Below are positions 51,077 to 62,533 of a stretch of 64,000 nt of DNA, one piece after another (within the stretch, counting starts at the first letter, position 1; each line of letters opens with the position of its first letter). A program made the translations under genes and the position numbers. The DNA lies in assembly GCA_040954595.2 (NCBI GenBank), contig CM082595.2:7006001-7070000 (forward strand), read 5' to 3'. The stretch is from Balanoglossus misakiensis (taxonomy: Eukaryota; Hemichordata). Below the pieces are notes generated by a model. That model worked only from the letters and a program-made list of their open reading frames with translations, was not told where the DNA came from and searched no databases.

Positions 51077-54000
51077 CTGCAAGCAGCAATAGCGGGCCCA
51101 AGCCAACATGCACATAGCAACATAGCAATAAGCATATCTGCTCTTGATGCCAAGATATGGTAAAGTAGGTCAAAGGTCAACTGAGGTCATGTTATATTTG
51201 GGCAAGACATTTTTACCGTATACTGGTCCATGTTCAACAAAAACCAAACCTATAGCCCTATTGGTTAGCCTGGAATTAGGTATGCACATAATTAATGAGG
51301 TAGGCAGGTGTCACAGGTGACCCCCAATTTTGGCTTTTCACTTTCAGTCCTAACCCTCCAAACGCCAAGTTTGTACCTGCTCTTGATGCCAAGATATGGT
51401 AAAGTAGGTCAAAGGTCACCTGAGGTCATGCAAAATTTGGGCAAGAAATTTTGACCCTATACTGGTCCATCTTCAACAAAAACCAAACCTATAGCCCTAT
51501 TGGTTAGCCTGGAATTAGGTATGCACATAATTAATGAGGTAGGCAGGTGTCACAGGTGACCCCCAGTGTTGCCTTTTCAATTTTAGTCCCAACCCTCCAA
51601 ACGCCAAGTCTGTACCTGCTCTGGATGCCAAGATATGGTAAAGTAGGTCAAAGGTCACCTGAGGTCATACAAAATTTGGGCAAGAAATTTTGACCCTATA
51701 CTGGTCCATGTTCAACAAAAACCAAACCTATAGCCCTATTGGTTAGCCTGGAATTAGGTATGCACATAATTAATGAGATATGCAGGTGTCACAGGTGACC
51801 CCCATTTTGGCTTTTCAATTATAGTCCCAACCCTCCAAACGCCAAGTCTGTACCAGCTCTGGATGCCGAGATATACGAAAGTAGGTCAAAGGTCACCTGA
51901 GGTCACCCAAAATTTTGGCAAGAAATTTTGACCCTATACTGGTCCATGTCCCACAAGAACGAAACCTCTAGCCCTCTTAGTTAGCCCAGAAGTAGGTATG
52001 CACATAATTAATGAGTTAAGCAGGTGTTACAGGTGAGCCTCAAATTGTGCCTTCTATTTTGGTGCCATTGTGCTCACTAACCACAAGACAGTCACTGTAC
52101 AGGACTATTGCACAGACCAGAATTCCACAATAAGACATGGACATAGCTTAACCATAGAGGTATAATTAAAGGTATAAATTTCATAAGAAAATTAATATAA
52201 AAAAATCGGTCGATTTTTCATAGTATTTTTTTTCGCTTAAAATTATTGACAAATACTAGGCTAGCTGCACACCAAAGTTGGAGATGATTGGCCAAACAGA
52301 TTTTGAGATATGTATGCATATTTATCCAAAATAATATGTGGTCTTAGCTTTACTATGGAAAGTATAGGCCCATGGCTTGGTAAAAAAATATGAAAAATAA
52401 TACTTAAAAATCTTCTTCTCAAAATTGGCATGGCCAATATCCTTGACATTTGGCATGTAGGACACTGACCACATGGTCCGCAAAAGTTGCTAAAAGAATT
52501 TTGATATCTCCATTCATATGCAAATAAGGCCGATTTGAAAATTTTGCCCATATATGGTCATCAGGTCACGTGACTAATTAAACATTCACAAGGGTACTGC
52601 ACTAGCTCTCATTGGCCTGCACCATTGTGCCAAGTTTGAAATTGGTAGGTTTAGCCGTTTTCCAGATCTAGCTGACCAAAAAAACGACAGAAGAAGAAGA
52701 AGTAGAAGAAATATAGCTGCAAGCAGCAATGGCGGGCCCAAGCCAACATAGCACATAGCAACATAGCAATAAGCATATCTGCTCTGGATGCCAAGATATG
52801 GAAAAGTAGGTCAAAGGTCACCTGAGGTCATGCAAAATTTGGGCGAGAAATTTTGACCCTATACTGGTCCATGTTCATCAAAAACCAAACCTATAGCCCT
52901 ATTGGTTAGCCTGGAATTAGGTATGCACATAATTAATGAGGTAGGCAGGTGTCACAACTGACCCCCAATTTGGCTTTCCAATTTTAGTCCCAACCCTCCA
53001 AACGCCAAGCCTGTACCTGCTCTGGATGCCAAGATATGGTAAAGTAGGTCAAAGGTCACCTGAGGTCATACAAAATTTGGGCAAGAAATTTTGACCCTAT
53101 ACTGGTCCATGTTCAACAAAAACCAAACCTATAGCCCTATTGGTTAGCCTGGAATTAGGTATGCACATAATTAATGAGATATGCAGGTGTCACAGGTGAC
53201 CCCCATTTTGGCTTTTCAATTTTAGTCCCAACCCTCCAAACGCCAAGTCTGTACCAGCTCTGGATGCCGAGATATACGAAAGTAGGTCAAAGGTCACCTG
53301 AGGTCACCCAAAATTCTGGCAAGAAATTTTGACCCTATACTGGTCCATGTCCCACAAGAACGAAACCTCTAGCCCTCTTAGTTAGCCCAGAAGTAGGTAT
53401 GCACATAATTAATGAGTTAAGCAGGTGTTACAGGTGAGCCTCAAATTGTGCCTTCTATTTTGGTGCCATTGTGCTCACTAACCACAAGACAGTCACTGTA
53501 CAGGACTATTGCACAGACCAGAATTCCACAATAAGACATGGACATAGCTTAACCATAGAGGTATAATTAAAGGTATAAATTTCATAAGAAAATTAATATA
53601 AAAAAATCGGTCGATTTTTCATACTATTTTTTTTCGCTTAAAATTATTGACAAATACTAGGCTAGCTGCACACCAAAGTTGGAGATGATTGGCCAAACAG
53701 ATTTTGAGATATGTATGCATATTTATCCAAAATAATATGTGGTCTTAGCTTTACTATGGAAAGTATAGGCCCATGGCTTGGTCAAAAAATATGAAAAATA
53801 ATACTTAAAAATCTTCTTCTCAAAATTGGCATGGCCAATATCCTTGACATTTGGCATGTAGGACACTGACCACATGGTCCGCAAAAGTTGCTAAAAGAAT
53901 TTTGATATCTCCATTCATATGCAAATAAGGCCGATTTGAAAATTTTGCCCATATATGGTCATCAGGTCACGTGACTAATTAAACATTCACAAGGGTACTG

Positions 54001-57000
54001 CACTAGCTCTCATTGGCCTGCACCATTGTGCCAAGTTTGAAATTGGTAGGTTTAGCCGTTTTCCAGATCTAGCTGACCAAAAAAACGACAGAAGAAGAAG
54101 AAGTAGAAGAATATAGCTGCAAGCAGCAATAGCAGGCCCAAGCCAACATAGCACATAGCAACATAGCAATACGCATATCTGCTCTGGATGCCAAGATATG
54201 GTAAAGTAGGTCAAAGGTCACCTGAGGTCATGCAAAATTTGGGCAAGAAATGTTGACCCTATACTGGTCCATGTTCAACAAAAACCAAACCTATAGCCCT
54301 ATTGGTTAGCCTGGAATTAGGTATGCACATAATTAATGAGGTAGGCAGGTGTCACAGGTGACCCCCAGTGTTGCCTTTTCAATTTTAGTCCCAACCCTCC
54401 AAACGCCAAGTCTGTACCTGCTCTGGATGCCAAGATATGGTAAAGTAGGTCAAAGGTCACCTGAGGTCATACAAAATTTGGGCAAGAAATTTTGACCCTA
54501 CACTGGTCCATGTTCAACAAAAACCAAACCTATAGCCCTATTGGTTAGCCTGGAATTAGGTATGCACATAATTAATGAGATATGCAGGTGTCACAGGTGA
54601 CCCCCATTTTGGCTTTTCAATTTTAGTCCCAACCCTCCAAACGCCAAGTCTGTACCAGCTCTGGATGCCAAGATATGGTAAAGTAGGTCAAAGGTCACCT
54701 GAGGTCATACAAAATTTGGGCAAGAAATTTTGACCCTACACTGGTCCATGTTCAACAAAAACCAAACCTATAGCCCTATTGGTTAGCCTGGAATTAGGTA
54801 TGCACATAATTAATGAGATATGCAGGTGTCACAGGTGACCCCCATTTTGGCTTTTCAATTTTAGTCCCAACCCTCCAAACGCCAAGTCTGTACCAGCTCT
54901 GGATGCCGAGATATACGAAAGTAGGTCAAAGGTCACCTGAGGTCACCCAAAATTTTGGCAAGAAATTTTGACCCTATACTGGTCCATGTCCCACAAGAAC
55001 GAAACCTCTAGCCCTCTTAGTTAGCCCAGAAGTAGGTATGCACATAATTAATGAGTTAAGCAGGTGTTACAGGTGAGCCTCAAATTGTGCCTTCTATTTT
55101 GGTGCCATTGTGCTCACTAACCACAAGACAGTCACTGTACAGGACTATTGCACAGACCAGAATTCCACAATAAGACATGGACATAGCTTAACCATAGAGG
55201 TATAATTAAAGGTATAAATTTCATAAGAAAATTAATATAAAAAAATCGGTCGATTTTTCATACTATTTTTTTTCGCTTAAAATTATTGACAAATACTAGG
55301 CTAGCTGCACACCAAAGTTGGAGATGATTGGCCAAACAGATTTTGAGATATGTATGCATATTTATCCAAAATAATATGTGGCCTTAGCTTTACTATGGAA
55401 AGTATAGGCCCATGGCTTGGTCAAAAAATATGAAAAATAATACTTAAAAATCTTCTTCTCAAAATTGGCATGGCCAATGTCCTTGACATTTGGCATGTAG
55501 GACACTGACCACATGGTCCGCAAAAGTTGCTAAAAGAATTTTGATATCTCCATTCATATGCAAATAAGGCCGATTGGAAAATTTTGCCCATATATGGTCA
55601 TCAGGTCACGTGACTAATTAAACATTCACAAGGGTACTGCACTAGCTCTCATTGGCCTGCACCATTGTGCCAAGTTTGAAATTTGTAGGTTTAGCCGTTT
55701 TCCAGATCTAGCTGACCAAAAAAAACGACAGAAGAAGAAGAAGAAGTAGAAGAAAAACCCCAGTAAAAACAATAGGGCCCAAGCCTGCTGGGCTTGGGCC
55801 CTAAAAACCCCAGTAAAAACAATAGGGCCCAAGCCTGCTGGGCTTGGGCCCTAAATATAGCTGCAAGCAGCAATAGCGGGCCCAAGCCAACATAGCACAT
55901 AGCAACATAGCAATAAGCATATCTGCTCTGGATGCCAAGATATGGTAAAGTAGGTCAAAGGTCACCTGAGGTCACCTAAAATTTGGGCAAATTATTTTTA
56001 ACCCCATACTGGTCCATGTCCCACAAGCACGAAACCTCTAGCCCTATTGGTTAGCCTGGAATTAGGTATGCACATAATTAATGAGATATGCAGGTGTCAC
56101 AGGTGACCCCCATTTTGGCTTTTCAACTTTAGTCCCAACCCTCCAAACGCCAAGTCTGTACCTGCTCTGGATGCCGAGATCTGGTAAAGTAGGTCAAAGG
56201 TCACCCGAGGACAAGCAAAATTTGGGCAAGAAATTTTGAACCTATACTGGTCCATGTTCAACAAAAACCAAACCTATAGCCCTATTGGTTAGCCTGGAAT
56301 TAGGTATGCACATATTAATGAGATATACAGGTGTCACAGGTGACCCCCATTTTGCCTTTTCAATTTTAGTCCTAACCCTCCAAACGCCAAGTCTGTACCT
56401 GCTCTGGATGCCAAGATCTGGTAAAGTAGGTCAAAGGTCACCTGAGGTCAAGCAAAATTTGGGCAAGAAATTTTGACCCTATACTGGTCCATGTCCCACA
56501 AGAACGAAACCTCTAGCCCTCTTAGTTAGCCCAGAATTAGGTATGCACATAATTAATGAGTTAAGCAGGTGTTACAGGTGAGCCTAAAATTTTGCCTTTT
56601 ATTTTGGTGCCATTGTGCTCACTGACCAATAGACAGTCACTGTACAGGACTATTGCACAGACCAGAATTCCACAATAAGACATGGACATAGCTTAACCAT
56701 AGAGGTATAAGAAAAGGGATAAATTTAATAAAAAAATTAATATAAAAAAATCGGTCGATTTTTCATATTAATTTTTTCTGCTTAAAATGATTGATAAATG
56801 CTAGGCTAGCTGCACAGCAAATTTGGACTTGATCGGCCCAACAGATTTTGAGATATGTTTGCATATTTATCCAAAATAATATGTGGTCTTAGCTTAACTA
56901 TGGAAAGTATAGGCCCATGGCTTGGTCGAAAAATATGAAAAATAATACTTAAAAATCTTCTTCTCAAAATTGACATGGCCTATGGCTTTGATATTTGGCA

Positions 57001-58646
57001 TGTAGAACCCTGGCCATATGGTCCGTAAAAGTTGCTAAAAGAATTTTGATATCTTCATGCATATGCAAATAAGGCCGATTTGAAAACTTTGCCCATATAT
57101 GGTCATCAGGTCACATGACTTATTAAACATTCACGAGGGTACTGCACCATATCTCATAGGCCTGAACAATTATGCCAAAATTGAGATTTGTGGGACTAGC
57201 CGTTTTCAAGATCTAGCTGGCCGAAAAAAGTGCCCAAGAAGAAGAAGTAGAAGAATATAGCTGCAAGCAGCAATAGCGGGCCCAAGCCAACATAGCACAT
57301 AGCACATAGCAACATAGCAATAAGCATATCTGCCCTGGATGCCAAGATATGGTAAAGTAGGTCAAAGGTCACCTGAGGTCATGCAAAATTTGGGCAAGAT
57401 ATTTTGACCCTATACTGGTCTGTGTTCAACAAAAAACAAACCTATAGCCCTATTGGTTAGCCTGGAATTAGGTATGCACATAATTAATTAGGTATGCAGG
57501 TGTCACAGGTGATCCCCAATTTTGGCTTTTCAATTTTAGTCCCAACCCTCCAAACGCCAAGTCGGTACCTGCTCTCGATGCCAAGATCTGGTAAAGTAGG
57601 TCAAAGGTCACCTGAGGTCATGCAAAATTTGGGCAAGAAATCTTTACCCTATACTGGTCCATGTTCAACAAAAACCAAACCTATAGCCCTATCGGTTACC
57701 CTGGAATTAGGTATGCACATAATTAATGAGATATGCAGGTGTCACAGGTGACCCCAAATTGGGCTTTTCAATTTTAGTCCCAACCCTCCAAACGCCAAGT
57801 CTGTACCTGCACTGGATGCCGAGATATAGGAAAGTAGGTCAAAGGTCACCTGAGGTCACCCAAAATTTGGGCAAGAAATTTTGACCCTATACTGGTCCAT
57901 GTCCCACAAGAACGAAACCTCTAGCCCTCTTAGTTAGCCCAGAATTAGGTATGCACATAATAAATGAGTTAAGCAGGTGTTACAGGTGAGCCTAAAATTG
58001 TGCCTTTTATTTTGGTGCCAATGTGCTCACACACCAATAGACAGTCACTGTACAGGACTATTGCACAGACCAGAATTCCACAATAAGACATGGACATAGC
58101 TTAACCATAGAGGTATAAGTAAAGGTATAAATTTAATAAAAAAATTAATATAAAAAAATCGGTCGATTTTTCATACTATTTTTTTTCGCTTAAAATTATT
58201 GACAAATGCTAGGCTAGCTGCACACCAAAGTTGGAGATGATCGGCCTAACAGATTTTGAGATATGTATGCATATTTATCAAAAATAATATGTGGTCATAG
58301 CTTTACTATGTAAAGTATAGGCCGATGGCTTGGGCGAAAAATATGAAAAATAATACTTAAAAATCTTCTTCTCAAAATTGACTTGGCCTATGGCCTTGAC
58401 ATTTGGCATGTAGAACCCTTGCCATATGGCCCACAAAGTATCTTAACAGAATTTTGATATCTCCATTCATATGCAAATTAGGCCGATTTGAAAATTTTGC
58501 CCATATATGGTCATCAGGTCACATGACTAATTACACATTCACAAGGGTACTGCACCAGCTCTCATAGGCCTGCACCATTGTGCCAAATGTGAGATTTGTA
58601 GGTTCAGCCGTTTTCAAGATCTAGCTGGACAAAAAAACGACACAAG

Positions 58647-58678
<32 letters not shown>

Positions 58679-58838
58679 GAAGAAAAACCCCAGTAATACC
58701 AATAGGGCCCAAGCCTGCTGGGCTTGGGCCCTAAAAAAAGCCAGTAATACCAATAGGGCACAAGCCTGCTTGGCTTGTGCCCTAAAAACTCCAGTAAAAA
58801 CAATAGGGCCCAAGCCTGCTGGGCTTGGGCCCTAAAAA
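51071..58838 (+). mobile_element. Block of five head-to-tail Helentron-like non-autonomous elements
   Basis: Elements begin at about 51071, 52710, 54112, 55853 and 57255 with TATAGCTGCAAGCAGCAAT followed by GCGGGCCCAAGCC. Each has 3-4 internal units of about 237 bp (GATGCCAAGATATGG to CCTCCAAACGCCAAG), a unique part of about 0.7 kb with AAAAAATCGGTCGATTTTTC, and an AGAAGAAGAAGTAGAAGAA tail. Two elements (third and fifth) are followed by two or three copies of a 3' hairpin, GGGCCCAAGCCTGCTGGGCT with TGGGCCCTAA. Subterminal inverted repeats (GGGCCCAAGCC/GGCTTGGGCCC), a central minisatellite, a 3' hairpin and a CTAA end resemble Helentron-associated HINE/DINE elements. No coding capacity. Assignment is inference. 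Confidence 0.8.
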
Positions 58839-61800
58839 AAAGATGAAGATGAGCCTGTGACACCAGCATCAATGCAACCTGAGATAAAATCAGAAGAAAC
58901 AGGAGCTGAGAAAGCCAGACATTCACAACCGGAGACAATGGGAAAAGACACTGAGACTGTGGCCGAGATGATGGAAGAAGGAGTCGATGGAACTGAGACT
59001 ACAGGTAGTCAAGAGATATCTGAGGATACAAAGGGAGCCAGTGTTTCAGCAGAATCTTCTAAAACAGATTTATCAGGTATGTCCATTACATATATCAGTG
59101 TTGGAAAACAACAGTTAAGTACATATCAGTATGCTGATACTACTAAAGGGGCAAATTGATTCAAAACTTCAAGTAAAATTAATGTCTAAGTCATCTCTCC
59201 ACTGCAGGAAGTAAAGAGATATCTGAGGATACAAAGGGAGCCAGTATTTCAACAGAACCTTCTAAAACAGGTATGTGCATTTCATCTCAGTGTTGGAAAA
59301 TAACAGTTGAATACATGTGTTGATACTTAGGGATCAGTTGATTCAAAACTTCAAGTAAATGTTAAATCATTGGTTGCCAGACTTCTACCGGTACTACCAA
59401 ACTGCATTGTGTGTAAATGTATAACATAAGAAAACCTGAAGACAAAACATTTATGGCACTTACCAGAAACCTTGACATCACAACGCAAATTTTTACAAGT
59501 AAGAGGCAAGATGAGAATAGAGGTCTGGTCACCAACAATTCAGAGAGTTCAAAATCATTATAAGAAACTTTTCACTTGATCAAACATAAATAAAGTAACG
59601 TCAGAAGATACCAACCTTGTCATCTTTGAATTCAATAATTCTTTGCAAGAATAGATTGGCTGTCTGGTGATTGATGAATACTTTTGTCTGTAAAATATAA
59701 AAATCAAAATGCGTGCAGATATTGACTCAATAACATGTGGATTAGATTAATTTTGCTATGATCAATTCTGCCAGAGCATTTGATGGAGCATCAAGGTGTG
59801 CCAGAATAGGAAAAGAAAAGCTATGAGCCAATTTGTGTGTAAATGTCCAATGTACAAGTAGGCTGATTTTTTGCAGATACAGACAGCATAAAGCAATATA
59901 AAATACCAGTACACCAGTGGTTCAGCCTTTGTTTTGATTGGTATGGTTGAATCCATACACAAGAAAAAGGGGTGAAAGGTTCACTCTTTGTTACAGTGGC
60001 CAGAATAAAACAACTGTGGTCCAGGGTGAAAATGCTCAATTTCTACAATTTCAACCACTAGCTACAATCATTCAATTTCTTCATTTGACTTTGGAATTGT
60101 CATATGTAGATATTCCACAACATCAAGAAACTTTAATTTTGTTATGATTATAAATAATCAAAAAAGGTAATTCAAATTAGGAACTTACCAATGTTTTATC
60201 CAAGTGACAATCTGGAACAGCCAGTGGTGTTGAAACAGACTATTTATCATGACTCATCCTAAGTAACTGCAGGTTTTCCATCTCTCAGATCATCTGAAAT
60301 GATGTCACTATATAAGTGGTTAGGGTGTACTCTTGCAAAAAAAGATATCACTAAATTTCCAACCATGCATTTTACTTTCCAATAAATTCTCTAAAGTTAG
60401 AAAGGTTTACACCAATAATTTTCTCAAGGGTTTATTCACAAAAATATTCACCTTGTCAAAGAAAGTACAAGCCCTCTCAGCTAAGGAGTAGATAATTCTT
60501 CTCTGTTCACCAATATGACAATTACTGATTGAAAAGCAGACCATCTCTGGTTGGCTGGGAAAAGAAACAAAATCTTTGGCACAACAACATTTCAGATAGT
60601 ACATAAAGTTAGAAATACTTTGTATTATAATAGTCTGTCAATAAAATGACAGATAGGATAGCTTTTTACTTTATATTGCAAAGCAATAGAAATAGTTTCA
60701 GAAATTGATGTTTGTCTTGTTGCCCTGGTTTCTTGGCACTGAAAAGCTACAAGTATAAGGTAGGCAATGATCCTTGAGACATTGTTGAAGAATTTTTATA
60801 TAAGACCTACTAATTCCAAAATTACAAGGAAAAGATTATTTTTGTACTTATCTGTTAGGATGTGTTACCATGACAACAATACTGTGACTAAATCCATTGA
60901 GCAGTTGAATAGGAACATTTTTTATGGGTTACAAAGACCATAAATAAAGTGATAATTTCAGGTAATATTTCTGCTACTTGTTTTCAAAAATAAAAATATT
61001 AACTGATATTAACGTTTTGTCCAGTTTCCATGGTTACTCGGAATTTGAAAATGTGTACATATAGAGTACTTGGGCAGAAATATATCATGGCAATAACTCG
61101 CTAAATTTGTAAAAAAAAAAGGTTTAATTAAAGTTAAATTAAAACACTAACTTTAGCACATTGTCAATGTTTTACAAAATACATTGAGGTTCAGTTGTCA
61201 TGGTTACCAGTGAATAATGCTACCATCATACATTTTTTCCTAAAAATAATGGACCAAAGAATTATCCCTGAAACTCAGTTCAAGAATTGTTATGAAATGT
61301 CTACTGAGTCAAAAGTTACAAGTAAAAGATTATTTTTGAACTGATTTCTTTGAATGTGTTACCATGGCAACATCAACGATAGTACATCTATTGAATGGTT
61401 AAATAAGATAGTCTTTCATGTATATTATAGTAAAGCTGTCAAAAAGAGACAAAGTAAATTTCCTCCTAGCTATATTGCAGAGAAAAAGAAATAGTTCAAG
61501 AAACTCATGGTTACTCTGGTTGCCATGGTTATTTGTCACTGTAAACATTGTGTAGAAAAACTACCCCTTAGTAGTTCAGTTGTCATAGCAATGATTTGTT
61601 TCTTTTGTAATATGTTTTCTCTTGTTAAAATGAACAATAAAACACTAACTCTAGCATATTCCTAATGCATTTCAATACAGCATGTTTGACCTTTGACCTG
61701 TGTTTCACCTTACAGGTCACTGGTCAATGAGGACACTGAACGGCCAAAGTCCAAAGCCAGGATGAAAGTTTAATGGACCAAGAGGTATGGTGTTCCATGC

Positions 61801-62533
61801 TGACAAACTGGTGGTGTGTGACAAAGACAACAGGGTTGTACAGATACTGAATCAAGATTACACCTGTGACAAAGTCTTGGGAAGTTTTGATGGTCAGTTT
61901 GCAAAGCCATTCCAGCCATTGGATGTAGCTGTCTCCCATGACAACATCTACTTCATAAATGATGGTGGAAATTCTCAAATTGTTGTTTGTGATCAAAACA
62001 ATAAAATTCTTAGAATAATTACTCTACCTGCAGGCGTCAATGTCTGTGGCATCGCTATACTGAATGGATTTGTTTTGGTCACTGAGGTCAATGGTGATCG
62101 GCTACTCAAGTACACCCAAGATGGTCAGTATGTTGCAGAGGTTGGTGGTGAAGGTGATGGCCAAACACAATTCAGTGGGCCATTCTCTGTGGTGGTCAAC
62201 AGTAAGAATGTGATCATGGTGTCTGACTATTACAATCACTGCATCAAGTGTTTTGATGCTGAATTGAAATTCTTGTATCAATTTGGTGTGGAAGGTTCAG
62301 GTCCTGGTCAGCTGAGGTTTCCACACAACATTGACGTCGATGACGACGATAATTTGTTTGTGTGTGATTGGGTGAATAATAGGATTGTGAAATGGAGATT
62401 TGATGGAGAGTGGGTCTGTCACTTATTTGAAGGTGAGGTGAGACTCCCTGTGTTCATTGCAGTCAGCGGTGACAGAATTGCTGTTGGAGAGTCTGGCAGA
62501 GACCAAATCAAAGTATTCCACAAGCAGACATAA
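58839..62533 (+). CDS. Acidic linker and NHL propeller part of the same gene (3' portion, with in-frame stop)
   Basis: Exons: 58839-59076 (continuing the exon cut at 51070), 59208-59270, 61716-62533 (stop TAA). Phases agree throughout. The linker is acidic and rich in E, T and S (KDEDEPVTPASMQPE). The block GSQEISEDTKGASVS is repeated as a separate exon, GSKEISEDTKGASIS. The last exon opens GHWSMRTLNGQSPKPG, meets a TGA at 61763-61765, then continues for 255 open codons with about six NHL blades: FNGPRGMVFHADKLVVCD, FAKPFQPLDVAV, VSDYYNHCIKCF, LRFPHNIDVDDDDNLFVCDW and so on. NHL propellers bind proteins or RNA. The TGA, if real, cuts the propeller off. An ATG at 61787 could start a separate NHL product. 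Confidence 0.7.
59271..61715. other. Long intron before the NHL exon
   Basis: AT-rich, no coding frame with splice sites. It includes a diverged two-copy duplication (about 60650-60960 and 61240-61560) with TGTTACCATGACAACA / TGTTACCATGGCAACA words. Confidence 0.5.

Noticed and set aside
55626-55900. Minus-strand frames rich in Phe and Gly-Pro in the repeat block, also at 58604-58938
   Set aside because: They are translations of the GAAGAA tail and the GGGCCCAAGCC hairpins.
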